This document shows positions 1 through 12,600 of a DNA stretch of 64,000 nucleotides, one piece after another (within the stretch, counting starts at the first letter, position 1; every line of letters starts with the position of its first letter). Below the pieces are notes generated by a model that had not been told where the DNA came from, did no database searches, and saw nothing but the letters and a program-made list of their open reading frames with translations. A program made the position numbers and the translations under genes. The DNA comes from Notospermus geniculatus (Eukaryota; Nemertea; Pilidiophora; Heteronemertea; Lineidae), in contig NMRB01000766.1 of the NCBI GenBank assembly GCA_002633025.1, positions 1,607 through 65,606 on the forward strand, given 5' to 3'.

Positions 1-382
1 CGAAAATCATCAAAGTGCTGTAACTCAGGAACGACTTGACCCAAAGCGCTCCAATGTGCTATGTGGTCCCCTGCAGATGACCTTTATGTACATGTGAAGT
101 TGCAGCCCGATCGGACATCTAATATGGCCGCCAGGTGGCATAACCCAAAAATCATCAAAGTCTTTTCTGGGAATGACTTGACCCAGATTGCTCATAACTG
201 ATATGTACCTCCCTCTGTCATTAGACTATTATGTCCAACCCAGTGAGCACATGGTCCATGGACCATTTCATTGATAATCTCCTGTGGCAAATATCCAACG
301 TCATCGGGTGGCGTATTGCTTACAGGCTGGGTTCCTTGGTAGGATGGTTAGGACTCAAGTCTGAAATCACTTTTCCTTCCAG
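1..382. other. Intron of KNDC1 with a diverged direct repeat
   Basis: No coding exon recognised. Positions 1-60 and about 143-200 share a diverged unit (AAAATCATCAAAGT, then GACTTGACCCA), suggesting a dispersed or tandem repeat of about 140 bp. Confidence 0.4.
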
Positions 383-611
383 CAGTCCCATCTGTTTACA
401 TTGGGAACCACTGTACTTGATGATACCACGGTGATCGGAGGAGATACAGTTGCTCAGGAAGTCCTCGGTGCAGTGACCTCAGATTATTACGACGATCGAC
501 CAAACATCGGCACAGTTCTTGTGGGGTGCGACAAGGATTTGGAGGCCAAGTCCACTCAGGGCATTTGCAAGGATTTTGTTCGATCAGCTCCACCCAGTGT
601 TTCTGATGGAG
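383..611 (+). CDS. KNDC1: KNDC1 exon: C-terminal part of KIND1
   Basis: The acceptor CAG is at 380-382 region and the donor GTGAGT at 612. The exon encodes about 76 residues beginning QSHLFTLGTTVL, with a later DYYDDRPNIGTVL stretch. These resemble the aF helix and the 'DxxxRP' helix at the end of a kinase C-lobe and parallel the KIND2 segments FSIAALLWLAAD and DEPEMRPALIEVLE. The exon ends in phase 1 (G), which makes Glu with the AA at 1492, supporting the join. This is the first recognisable exon in the window; the rest of KIND1 must lie upstream. Confidence 0.65.
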
Positions 612-3600
612 GTGAGTCTGAGGTTCGGGCTGTCAAAGTGGCATAGTAGTGGACATTGGTGGACACATTTGCCACCTGTCACCGCTGGCTCCAGGATCAA
701 TCCCCACTCGCACCCATTCTTCTTTGACGTTTTCTCCAGGCATTCCTGTTTCCTCCTGCTGTACATTAATAGGATTCAGTGAATTGACCAATAGGTGTCA
801 CTACAGCCCAGTTCAATGCATATAGCAGACCCATTCATTCCTGATTGAGCACCAATCAAGAGAAGTTTCTTTTGTATTGGTCCACTAGAACTGTGCTGCC
901 ATCTTTTGGCAATACGCACGGCTGACTGTTCCTATTTGGCCAGTCACATTGTCTATAAAGCTAATAATGACGTAATGCTGAATAAGGGAAACCGGGTGGT
1001 GATGGGGGATGGAATTGCGCATTTGTCCTGGTGGAGAAATGGTGGTTTTGATTGCACATTTTCATGCGAGTTTTTCACCTCCTTTTAAGCCCGTTGTACA
1101 TACATCACTGTTTTTGCAAACATACATGTAGTGCAGGGTCGTATATGATCCTGCACATACTTGTAGCCTATATGTTTAGACTGAATACTGTTTTATCTAC
1201 CTACTGTTGGTTCTTATAGATTTTCATGCTCTTACAAATCCTAATTATGATTGTTGCAAAATGCCTCAGCCCTGGCATAGAGAGGCTTAATAATTGATTA
1301 AGAAAATTCATTCCTTTATGCATAAATCATAAATCTTTCAAAGACAATCAATGGATATTTTGTATTGTATAGTTGTGTATCAAGGCACGGTAGTGGATTA
1401 ACTACGGCCTGTATTCAATACCTCCTCCCAGGGATATAGTTTTCGGAGGAGAGATTCTGTTGTGTTTAATTACTTCGTATGGATCTTTCAGAATTTCATC
1501 AGACAGGGGACAAAAATCGTCGATCTGTAAACACAGAGGAGGTCAAACAAGAGTCGAGTGAAGAAATAGATAGGAAGTACGGCACGGACGACTTTAGCAA
1601 TATCTTCAGAGAGCGATTACGGACTCATATAAAGTCTTTAAGTTCTGTTGGATCGTCGACAGATCTCGAGGTTTATGATAAAGATGACTGCTATGCAGTG
1701 GAGTTTTCCTACAAACCTAGCAAAATATTCGGCAAGGAAACGTTTATTGTTGGTTTTTCTCGGCGAAGTGTCGATGATGATGAGGTATACGGGCATGATG
1801 AATGCCAATCACCACAGTCACTACAGGACCGTCTAGGATTCAGTGACCGTTGCCGTCATGCGCAAAGATACATCGGTCATATTGATGAGGAGGAGGACAA
1901 ACCGAGCATATCTGATGGGAGTGAATTTTCTTCTCTTGATAAGGAAGAGTTGATTTTATGGGGAGAATCGATAGATTTTGATGACATGGACTCCAAAATG
2001 GCATCACCCAAGTGGAACCCCTCAAGGGCCTACTCGGAAAAAATGCCGCCGGTTACAAAGTTTCGTGTTCCTGGACCTGCAGGAATTGAGCGCACCATTA
2101 GTGTGGATAATGGTAATTCGGCATCCAATATTGATACCCTGAATTCACCAACATCACCAACCAGTTCCTTGTCTCCTGATGCGCAAAGTTCTTCCAGTGA
2201 CTTCAGCTACGAAAGTGTCGGTGCGGGCCGCACTTCTTGCTCGGTGCAGCAGGCAAGGCCTAGCCTAGTAAGAAGCGCAAGTATGAACTGCAGTGTGATG
2301 TCGCAACCCAGAATGGCGTCACCTAAACGTGGAAAGCACATGGAGGTTATGCCACGAAAGCAGGTAAAGGCAAAAAGTGGTTTGTCATTGCAAAGAACAA
2401 ATTCAATGAAAGACACTGTGAATCAGTTGCTCAGGAGATATTCATTCACGGGAAAAAATCGTCCAAACATTGCCAAAAGTTGTCTCGCTTTGAAAGAGAG
2501 GATGGCGGCTCATCGTAGGCAAAAGCAGACTGTGGTACTCGTTGAGGAGAGCTCTACACGACCACGGATACGGAGTTCCAGTAGCAGAAGTCGGGAAAGA
2601 CCATTCCACAGGTCTGCTAGTGAAAGTTCTATGACAACAACAGCGAATAAATCTTCCAGGATTTCACATTCAAGAACATCTAGTCTTGAGGTTAGTTACA
2701 ATAGAAATTATTGTCATTTGTCAGGCTACACCAGACTCTCCTCAAATCCTGCCCTCTCCCCTCCCCTCGAATATGTTATCCTTAATTCTTTCTCTTTTTC
2801 AGGGTCTTTGCATTGGAGTGGTATTGCGTCGTATTGGCTGTGGTCTTCCTGAAAGGGAACTCTGGGCTGTTTGCCGTGAATGTGTTCTTACCATCTTAGA
2901 CATCAAAACTGCACGTAAGTTAATGTCAGTTCCCGTCTGTCAGTCTGGTGTGGTTGGGCCCCTGGTCGGCTTATGGCTAGAAAAAGATCTGACGCGTTGA
3001 TGATTGAAACAACCTTCAAAAATCATCATTTGTATTCCAGCTTGTATCTCCATGGATACCGTGATCATCCAGGACAGTGGCCATATTTCATTCATAGCAC
3101 TTCCTGACAACTGCGATCTCGACCCAATGTTTCTCGCACCAGAAGCAATGATGGGAGCCGGTTTGAACGAAAAGGTATGTTGGAATTTATATTTCTGTTT
3201 GGAACGTTAGTGTGGTCAACTGCAAATCTAGGCTTACCAAAGGATGTACAGGCACAGATCCAGAGGGGGCGCGCCTCCCCTTTTGGCCAACAAATCTGTA
3301 AAATCGACCCTGAAATTCTGGAATTTGGTGCAGATTTCATCATTCCTAGCACCGGGTGCCCCCTCTTTCCTGAAATCCTGGATCCGCCCCTGATGTAATC
3401 TGCTAAAATACAGAAACTTTTCATTTGAAATTGTGAATTTTGTAGGCCCCGAAATTATTCTTAGTGTCAGAAATGTGCTGTTGCGAAGAATGATGGGAAA
3501 TATGATCTTGTACTTTCAGACGATAGTGTTCAGTATAGCGGCCTTACTGTGGCTCGCAGCGGATTACAACCTCAGCGACAATCAGGAACCGGACTTCTCA

Positions 3601-6600
3601 GATACATTCGACGATATGATGATGTCGATGACCCATGATGAGCCAGAGATGAGGCCAGCTCTCATTGAAGTTTTAGAGGTGAGCAAAAAACTGCAAGGGA
3701 GGCAGTCAATTTCTACTTGTAGATGTGCTTGGCACCCTTAATTTGGCTAAAAAATGTCATCTTTTGCAAGCTTACGCAAACTGCGGGAGTGGGAGCTTGA
3801 CAGTCAGAATGCCAGTCATTGGTCATGAAAATATCAAGGAGGTGAAATACTCTCCATCATGTCCATTAGAAACTGAAAGCAACAATATCCTTTACCCACT
3901 TTTAATCAGTATACCCTTGTCATTCAGAAATGCGACACAGCCGAGTCAGAACGACGAGAACCGTCTCAACAGCTCTGTCGGAATCTACTTCGAGATGCTC
4001 ACAATGCCAAAAACTACGGACGGAGCAATGTAAGTTGTTTTGCTTTTGATTTGATGTTTGCATTATGAATGACTCATTTTTTCCCCATGTGTGAGGCAAA
4101 ACTCATTCATGCCAGCCTTTTCATCACTTGAGAAGTTCCACGCACTGTGATGCAATTACTAACTTCTCAGGTAATGAAAAGGATGGTGACCGTTTTTTTG
4201 CTCACCACCTGGACTTGTCTTAAGCCTTGGAGGAATTATACTGTGAGTATAATTCCTCCAAGGTTTAGCTAAGGCTTCGGCATAGTATCAGTCTGGCCTA
4301 GTTGGTACCACTGGCTGTGTGTTACTGGTATTGGTTCCCAATGCTGCCACCAGGGGAGTGATATTGAAGCATAGTGTACTGCTTTAAAGGTGCCTATCCA
4401 CAGGAAAATAATTGTCGCGGAATTTGGCTCACAATGGGAAATTCACCATTGTTTCTTTCCTTGCGGCTTACGGCCGCTGAGACGATCGAATTATGCAAAA
4501 AACTGCTCACAGCTTAGCCGGTTGAAAAAACCAAAACAACAACAATCCAATAATCTCTGCAAAATTGGAAAAAGTATATCGTACTTTCCTTGCATAATTG
4601 TATTTAGCAGCAAATTCTGTCATATATTCAAACCCATTAAGCAAGCTTAGAATTTTATGTTATCTTTTGTTATATGTCTTTCGTGGCCTATTATCTTTCT
4701 CTTTGGGCGTGAATTGATCTCTAATCCATCCTATGCATGTTTCTTTCTTCGCTGAACGCACCAATAAATATTTACCCACTTAAAAATCTGAATAGCTGAA
4801 GGAAAGAGAAATCCCTCAAGCGTGCTGGTGTATTTTCATTGTTAAGCCACACTATGGTCTTGTGGCATTTTGTATAGAGGCCTAATGCCTGTATTGTTCC
4901 GGCTTGATCCGAGCTTCACCAATCCTCAAATTCTACAGAAATGAATAACCATTTTATAAAGCTTGTGGTCGGCATTCACACATACAGTTTATTATTGGAG
5001 TACCTGTTGACAAATTTGCTCTCTGGAGGAAGGGTGACACATTTAGGTATTTCTACACTTACATGTATATCCTACCCTCTTGCCAGCATTAACTTCACAA
5101 CTTCTGATGGTCTGATAATCCCTGAATGTGAGTTGTCCTGTAGGCCTACATTAAAGATTTCATTGCGTCAAATGCATACCTGTGAGTGATAGCATAGACC
5201 AATGTCCATGGCATGTAGGCCAATAGTGTTCAATCTGTCATTGCCGCTGAATGTGCTGTCTTTCTGTTGCGGTAAACCTAGGTTAGGCTTTATTCTTTAG
5301 TCATCTATATAAAGTTACTCTGTACCTCCAGAGATTGAGGGCATTATGTTGGAGCCTCCATGCCTCCCCATGATTGGCTGGGGCAGTCATTGTTTTGCCT
5401 CCCTATGATTGCCTAGTGCAGTCATTGTTTTGCCTCCCTATGATTGCCTAGTTTTCAGTTTTTGTGCCCTCAGTTTTGATTATTTTTTTTCAGTCTTTGG
5501 TCCAGGAATTGATGCATGAAGAAGTTGAACAAAAGAAAGAGATATCACAAGTTAACCTGCTAGAGGAGATCAAGTCAGCAGCCATAACAAAGCCCTTGAA
5601 ACCAGTAAGTTTTTTACCTCATAATGATAAAAATGACAAGTACGTGTAGGGGCCTACATACAGGTAGGTCGTATATATGGCAATGGATCTTAGCTTTAAA
5701 TTGACACCATTCATCTGCATGGTTGGTCAGATTTTGAGAAACTGACAAAGAAGACACAGGTAACAATGGCAATTTTGGGGTACAAGAATGAGTTTTGGTG
5801 CTGTCTCAGAGAGTTGGGAATTGAACTTGGGACCTCAGAGGTGAGAGGTGCTGATGTTTCCATTGCGCCACTCTGAAGGGGTGTGAATATCATTGACATC
5901 AAAAATAGATAAGAGAGGGCTTCTCTATTTTTGTTGACATTTAACTTCATTTCCAGGCATCAAGAAGAAAACTTCCAGAGAAGCCAAAAGAAATAAACCT
6001 TCATGACGAGTTGATGACAGCCATCAGACATGGCTTCACGGAACTCAAACCTGTGAGTGTGATGATTCTTTTGGGTATCCCAAAAAGTTACCACCACCCC
6101 AGATGGAACATTATATACCACACATTTTAATTTTCCTTGGCCTAATGTGGGTTTAACTCTGACAATGGGTTTCTCAAGCCATGGTATTTGATCCTTTGTC
6201 TTGTATTTGCTTCTATAAAATCTTATTTTGTCTCAATTACAGAAATGCAAACCGGCTGAAATGAGCGTGCGTGAAATCTATGAAATGAACCCTAACCTGA
6301 TGCGGGGACTGAAACGTGTGACCTTGAAAGCGAGTGACCAAAACGAAACGCAACATCTGTCAGACGTCCTCTCTCCCGGCCAGTCTGATCACCTCTTCTC
6401 CCCAAGTAAAATTCGTGCTGATGTTCATGCAGCGTTACAGTTACTGGGAAGAAACACGACTGCAGAAATTGAGGCAGAGCAAAAAACAGAGGTGTGCGTA
6501 GATGAAACAATAGAGGCATTTTCTCCAGATATTCAAGCCTTAGGGTCAGAACTGTTGGTGTGTGATGATACCACCTCTGCCAGGAGTGATTTGAAAACTT

Positions 6601-9600
6601 TGCTCACAAATGCTGATGTGTCAGAAACAGTTTCAAGTTCACTGGTTGTTCATCCCTCAGACACCATCACATTTGAGTCAAATGTAAACAAAATGTCGTC
6701 TGCTAAGGCGAAAGTGTCATCTGCTGATGCTGAACCTGTTCTGTTGTCCCCTCCGTGTTCCAAAGTTCCAAAGCCAAAACTTTTTAGGGGGAGTGGTGAT
6801 AATGACGTCAATTACAGGAAATCTTCTTCAGACAGTGCAAAAGGAGCTGAGGTCTGGAAATTGCCTCGGAAGCGTGAAAGTGTGGTGTCTAATGAGGAGA
6901 ACACTGAACCGTGTGTCCGCGATGCATCAAAGTTTGTTGTCAGTCCTAATTCTGGGTTCACCATTGTGTCGCCCTCTGCTGGTATGCATTCAACTTCTGG
7001 ATTTTCAGTGGTGTCCCCACCAAGTGCATTTGCCAGCAATTCAAATTCAGGATTTTCTGTAGTGTCACCTCAGGCTGGTGCGCACCCCAATTCTGGATCA
7101 GCGCTTTCACCTCAAAGTGGATTAATTACGAATTCCAAGGCAGAATTTTCAGCTGTGTCACCCTCAAGCGGTCTGCATACCAATTCTGGGTATTCTGTTG
7201 TGCCAAAGTCTCTGAGTGGAAATGTCGATGCGCCTGTGCCCAGAAAACGCTCTGTTCATACAGCGCCTGTTGCAAGACAAGTCACAGATGATTCAAAAGC
7301 TGCAACAAAGGTTCCAAAAGCTTTTATCTCTCCTGCAACACACTTCACACCCATTGTTCTTGAGGCTGAGACTGGATTTTTCAAACACAAGGATGCTGAG
7401 AAGGAACCGGAGAAAAAAGCACGGCTTTATAAAAAGAATGAAAATGTGATAAAAGATCGGCATAGAATTGTTGCAGAGAAACTGAAAGAGTTGAAGAAAC
7501 AGATGAAAAATCATCCACCACCTCACATGGCGGATGATCTTGAGAATGAATCTTCGGTTGAAACGGCCACTTCTGGGTCAAGGTCTCATCCGAGTTCAAG
7601 AGTGACGTCGCCAATGGATGTCAAGAAATGTCTCTCGCCTCCGACGACGGAATTACGAGCTGCTGTGACTCGTGATGCTCAGCTGGTTGCCCCTGTGCCG
7701 GCTCCAAGACGTACCCTGAAAGAAAAGAATGAGAACAAAGACATTGTAAAGCCAAAAGAATCATCACCTGCTGATATAGACGTGAAACGAAATAAGGATG
7801 AAGATGACAGTGACGGAAAGCTGTTTTCATACCCTCTGCAGAATCCCAGTCAAGTTCATCATTTGCAGGATCCCAAAACAGGCATTGTGTACGCAATGAT
7901 TCCCGTAACGCAACCAATTGCTACCGGACCTGAGAAAAAGCATGATTTGGGACAGAAATGCATTGCAGCATCGGCGCAGGGAGCTCAGGCTAACCGTTCC
8001 ACCTCGACGAGTTCAGAGGAAGAAGCGAATGCGCGACATCAGTATCGGCGAAGACGGCCGGAGCGGAGACGTGTTTCAAAAACAGATTGTAGGGAATATC
8101 AAAGTGCCAAGCAAAAAGTGCCGGAGGTGAAACCGGAAGCTAAAAGGCGAAGTAGGAGTATAAGTAAGACGTCAACGCCAAGGCGTGATGAATCCAGCCA
8201 AAGTATTACAAGGGGGCGCCATTCGTTTAAATCAGACTCGAGTAGATCCATGATTCCATTGCCTCGGGAAAGGGCAAAGAGTCAAGAACGGTTAACCGAC
8301 ATTTGTCGACAGAGAGGTGAACGGTCACATTACCCACCGGTGTCTGGCAAAACCCGGCCAGAATTCAAACGGTCCATGTCGGACAAAGATTTGAATGCGT
8401 TCCAAGTGTTCCGTGACATTGGTACACCCGTTGGTGCGAGCACAGATTTCGATAACACTGAAGTCACATTTTCTGCAATCGATTCTCCCATGCCCTCCCG
8501 GGCAGAGCCTCTGGAGCAGGTTGTTCCAGAATTGAGTTCAAGTTTTGAGGAACGTGAGGTCCAGTTCGAATTAGAAGAGGTTGATCTTGTACGAGAACAG
8601 GAGTTTGGTCAAGGTGCTCGTGCAGTTGTCTCTCCAATTGTTCCGCAATCGCCCTCGCCGCCCTTATCGAAAGACAGTGGTGTTAGTGGGTTTGGTCTGA
8701 AGAACAACGGGGCTGCCTCCGCCTACCCATCACTTATGGACCGGTTATTGAGCAGTGAGGCCATGCAGCGTCATGATGTCCTGCGGAAGGTGGTGCTGCT
8801 CATCCGGGAAGAGTTTGCCTTCGATGGATACATGGAGAATGGAGTGGAGGATCTAGCAATGGGTATGTGGACTTTTGAATCAATAACTGAAATTTGGCGA
8901 AATCTACCAGAGACTCATTGAAATCTGAAAAATGAGAAACTGACCATAGTCATTTACGATAAATACATGTAGTTGCCATGGGCCTGAAAAATGAGAAGCT
9001 GATCACGGGTATTTTGGCAAAATGGTTGTCATAGGCCTGAAAAACGAGAAACTGAGAAATGGTTGTCGTAGGCCTAATGAAGTCATTGCATAAACTCATA
9101 GTAACATTGTTCTCATTTCAGCCGAATGGCTGATGAGCCTCTGTAATGTCTCCTGGGTGACATTCTGTCGTGCTGTGTCTGAGAAGTATTGTGACTTTTA
9201 CTGGTCAGAAGAATTACTTTACAGTCTTTATGAGGGTGTCAATGGAAAGTCTCCTTATTCAAGGTAGGCTCTTGGAAAAAAGGCTAATCAGTTACTTCCA
9301 CAGTGCTTAAGTTGCAAGCTTTTATGTTTTTGCCCAAAATATTCCAACAGAATTGTTTAACAAACTCCAAATTTGTTGTAAAATGTCTGTCTTTGCCCCT
9401 AGATTCACAACACCACAGTAATAACTGAAGGTATTCTGCAAATTTTGTCAAGAAAAGAATTGATATTTTCAACCAAATTCCACCAAAAATAACATGGACA
9501 CTGTCATGATACCTGATGAATTGGCAGGCACAGTATTTCTCGTTGTCAGGTTATATTAATTACATTTAATTTCGTCTCTATTTTGCAGGCTCAATACCCA

Positions 9601-12600
9601 CAATGCCAGTGGTCAGTTGCACCCAGTTAGCGGCGGTATACTTGGAATGGAGGACGTTCAATCTTCACAAGACTCGGCACCGTCGAATGATTCAAGCAGT
9701 CGAGGCCTTCCGTCCACATTGGGTAACAATATCCCTCATGCCAAAAATCAAAATCGCAGGTTATATGAAACGTCTGATTCAACAGACACAGAGGTCTTGC
9801 GCACACGAAAACGTCGAGCACGAAAAAAGACGACTAATTTGGATAAAAATAGGAGTTTATCTGCCGGGAATTTGTTGGAGACTGGAGCAGACGCTGTATC
9901 TCGAAAACATCACAGGTCGCAAAGTCAGGAAAATTTGTTGGATCCAAAACCTCAAAGGATAAGCCAGATGAATACTAGCCGATTAAAAAAGTCTAAAAGT
10001 CAGGACGAACTGAGTGAGTCAAAATTGAAAAATCCGCCCGATGTTTTCTTGAATTGCGGTGGGAGTGATAATCTTGTGTCCAGTGATGTGGTGATGCCAG
10101 ACTCTGTCTCTGATGGTACCGAGCCAACGCGTTACAGGATAAAACAGATGGAAAGTGAAACCGATAGTACGGCCGCTAGTCAGGAAGCTGGTAACTTCAA
10201 AATGCCACGTCCGATTGGCCAGGCACCAATCGTACGCCGGGATAGCTCTCATGAATGGAGGAAACCGGTTCGACGAAACAGGGCGATGCAGGACGATAGC
10301 ACTTCTTCTCACAGCAGCGCCGGTGCTACCCAGCACCCGCCGTCGGCGTCACTGACTGTTTCTAGTCAAGGGTCCAACCCGATGCCTAGCACTGACGTCC
10401 CAAGACTGAATAAGACAAGTTTGATATGTTATGCCTTGGAGATGCAAGATCAGGTCCACCCTGATATAAAGGCCATTGAAGAAGAACTGGTGAGTGAACC
10501 AAATTTGCCCCCCCCCCCCTTAATAATCGTCAGGCCTGTGCACTTGAATACCGGTAAATCATTATTATCATCATTTCAGCAACTTCACCGAGCGCGAGGA
10601 GCAGTGGAGGCCAAGATTGCCGAAATTGATCAACAGATGATGATGGAAAACAAGATGAGGCAAAAATCGCAGAAGTTTCATCGGAAAATGATGGAGAGTG
10701 GGAAGTCATCAAAAGGAGGTGTGTATTAACAGGACTTCGGATGGAAGGGTTATAGAGTAAGATAGGCCTCCTTGTACTCGGTGAAATACTCCTGTTTCTT
10801 CTCCCTAATAACTCAACAAATTTTATTCTATTTTCAGGGGTTGATCAAAGAAACATTCTCAACAAGGTGTCAAAAGAAATCACCGAGATGACCAGCAAGT
10901 TGGTGTTCCTAGAACTGGCTCGGCGTCATCTAGAGGTCTGTATAGCTGAAAACTTTCAACAGTGAAATTTGCTTTAGCTGGTAGCACACCGAGGTAGCAC
11001 ATCTTTATGAGCCATGTCTGTGCTAGCTCATCTCTGCAGTTTTATGTCTGCAACATGGCTCAGTACTACATAAATTTGATTTTTCATTGAATTTCAGATG
11101 CTCTATGCTGAACAATGGGGCATCGACAGCAATCTCCTCGCCTCCCTTGCCCATGTTGACCTTCAATCTGGCCTTGACCTTCAGCCAGCGTCCTTGACCT
11201 TAATGCTTCAGTACCAGAGTCAGAGAAGCCAGGAGAACAGTCGGGAACTGCAGGTGCTGCATGCTGGGACTCCTTTGGGATTAACTGTTACTTTGTTTGC
11301 TAAGTACGTAACTGTCTTCATTGGGCCTAATCTTTTAACTCTTTTAAGATTTTGGATTACAAATGAAGATTAAAAATTTGTAATTCTTTCTATTTTCACA
11401 CAAAAAAGGTCCTTCTATCCTGATGAAATTTACAGGTAACGATAGTGTGAAATTAAGTTCAAGTTCATGTTCTTTTCTTTTCATTTCATTAAGGTTTGCA
11501 TGAATCACAATCAAACTACATATAGTCTTATGTTGACACTTGTTATGTACGTGAAGGCACATCTAGGCAACTTTCACGAACATCAGCACCTTTCAAAGCA
11601 AAACATTGATAAAGAAGTTGTGGCGCCACCTAAATTGACAAAAATGATCGGCATTCTTCATTCTAGCTCCTAACGCAGTGGTGCAGTGGTTGAACATCGG
11701 GCTTATTACCAACAGGTCATGGGTTCAATCCCAGGCCTACACACCACTTCATACTTTCAACTGATCTATTCCAAGGATGAAGTTAACTTGAGTTCCCCAG
11801 GAAGGATTTTTGGGGAACTTGAGTAAAAATGTGAAGTGCTTGAGAACGACTCAATCACAGTGGAAAGTGCTCCATAAATGCTTCACATTCTGTAAAAATC
11901 TTCACATTATTATTTTGCAGGGAGAGTCTGTCCGGCGGATACATCCATGAATTCTTCTACTGTTACCGTTATTTCACTACTGCCAAAGAAGTCCTCAGCT
12001 TCATCATCAACAAGTACAGTGCAGCCATCAGGTAAATAAGACAAAGATATTGTTCAATCTTTTTGTACTTTCAATGCGTATTTCTGCTTAGTTTAGTTTT
12101 TGAGAAAAAAATTGGTGTCCATTTACTTTTGTCCATGAGTGTACGTAATGATCCTTGATTTTGATTCAGAAAATTTTCAAAGCTAAAGATAAATTCGATT
12201 TGTACGTTTCAGCGACCAACAGCAGACGGACAACCATTTGCGAATCCAGCGGCGTGCCCTTGATCTTCTTCAATACTGGGTGGAGGGTTTTTACAGTCTT
12301 GACTTCAAGTCTGAGCAAGAGTTGCAGAAAATGCTTGATGATTTTGTTGAAGACAAGGTGAGTTACTCCTTGGAGGTATAAAATAACCTCCATGGTTACT
12401 CATTCATTTTAAAATGCTGCACAGATAACGCATTCAGAAAAAGGCATAGTGTGGTGGATGATCCAACCCAAGACTGCAGAAGTGAGAGGGGTGGATGTTT
12501 CCTTTCTGCCATTTCAACAACCCTAACCATAATCAAAAAATTGTTTTGTAACTTTTCACAGCTGGTAAGGACAGACAAAAATGTGGAGTCCTTCCTGCAA

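Larger units (their letters stand above)
4030..5493. other. KNDC1 intron
   Basis: Non-coding. Holds a perfect hairpin at 4225-4263 and a short tandem repeat at 5360-5455; nothing else recognised. Confidence 0.6.

Noticed and set aside
1479-1491. ATG at 1479 as start codon of KNDC1
   Set aside because: A good acceptor (ATCTTTCAG) overlaps the next four codons, and phase 1 from exon 383-611 fits exactly at 1492. KIND1 remains upstream, so the gene starts before the window.
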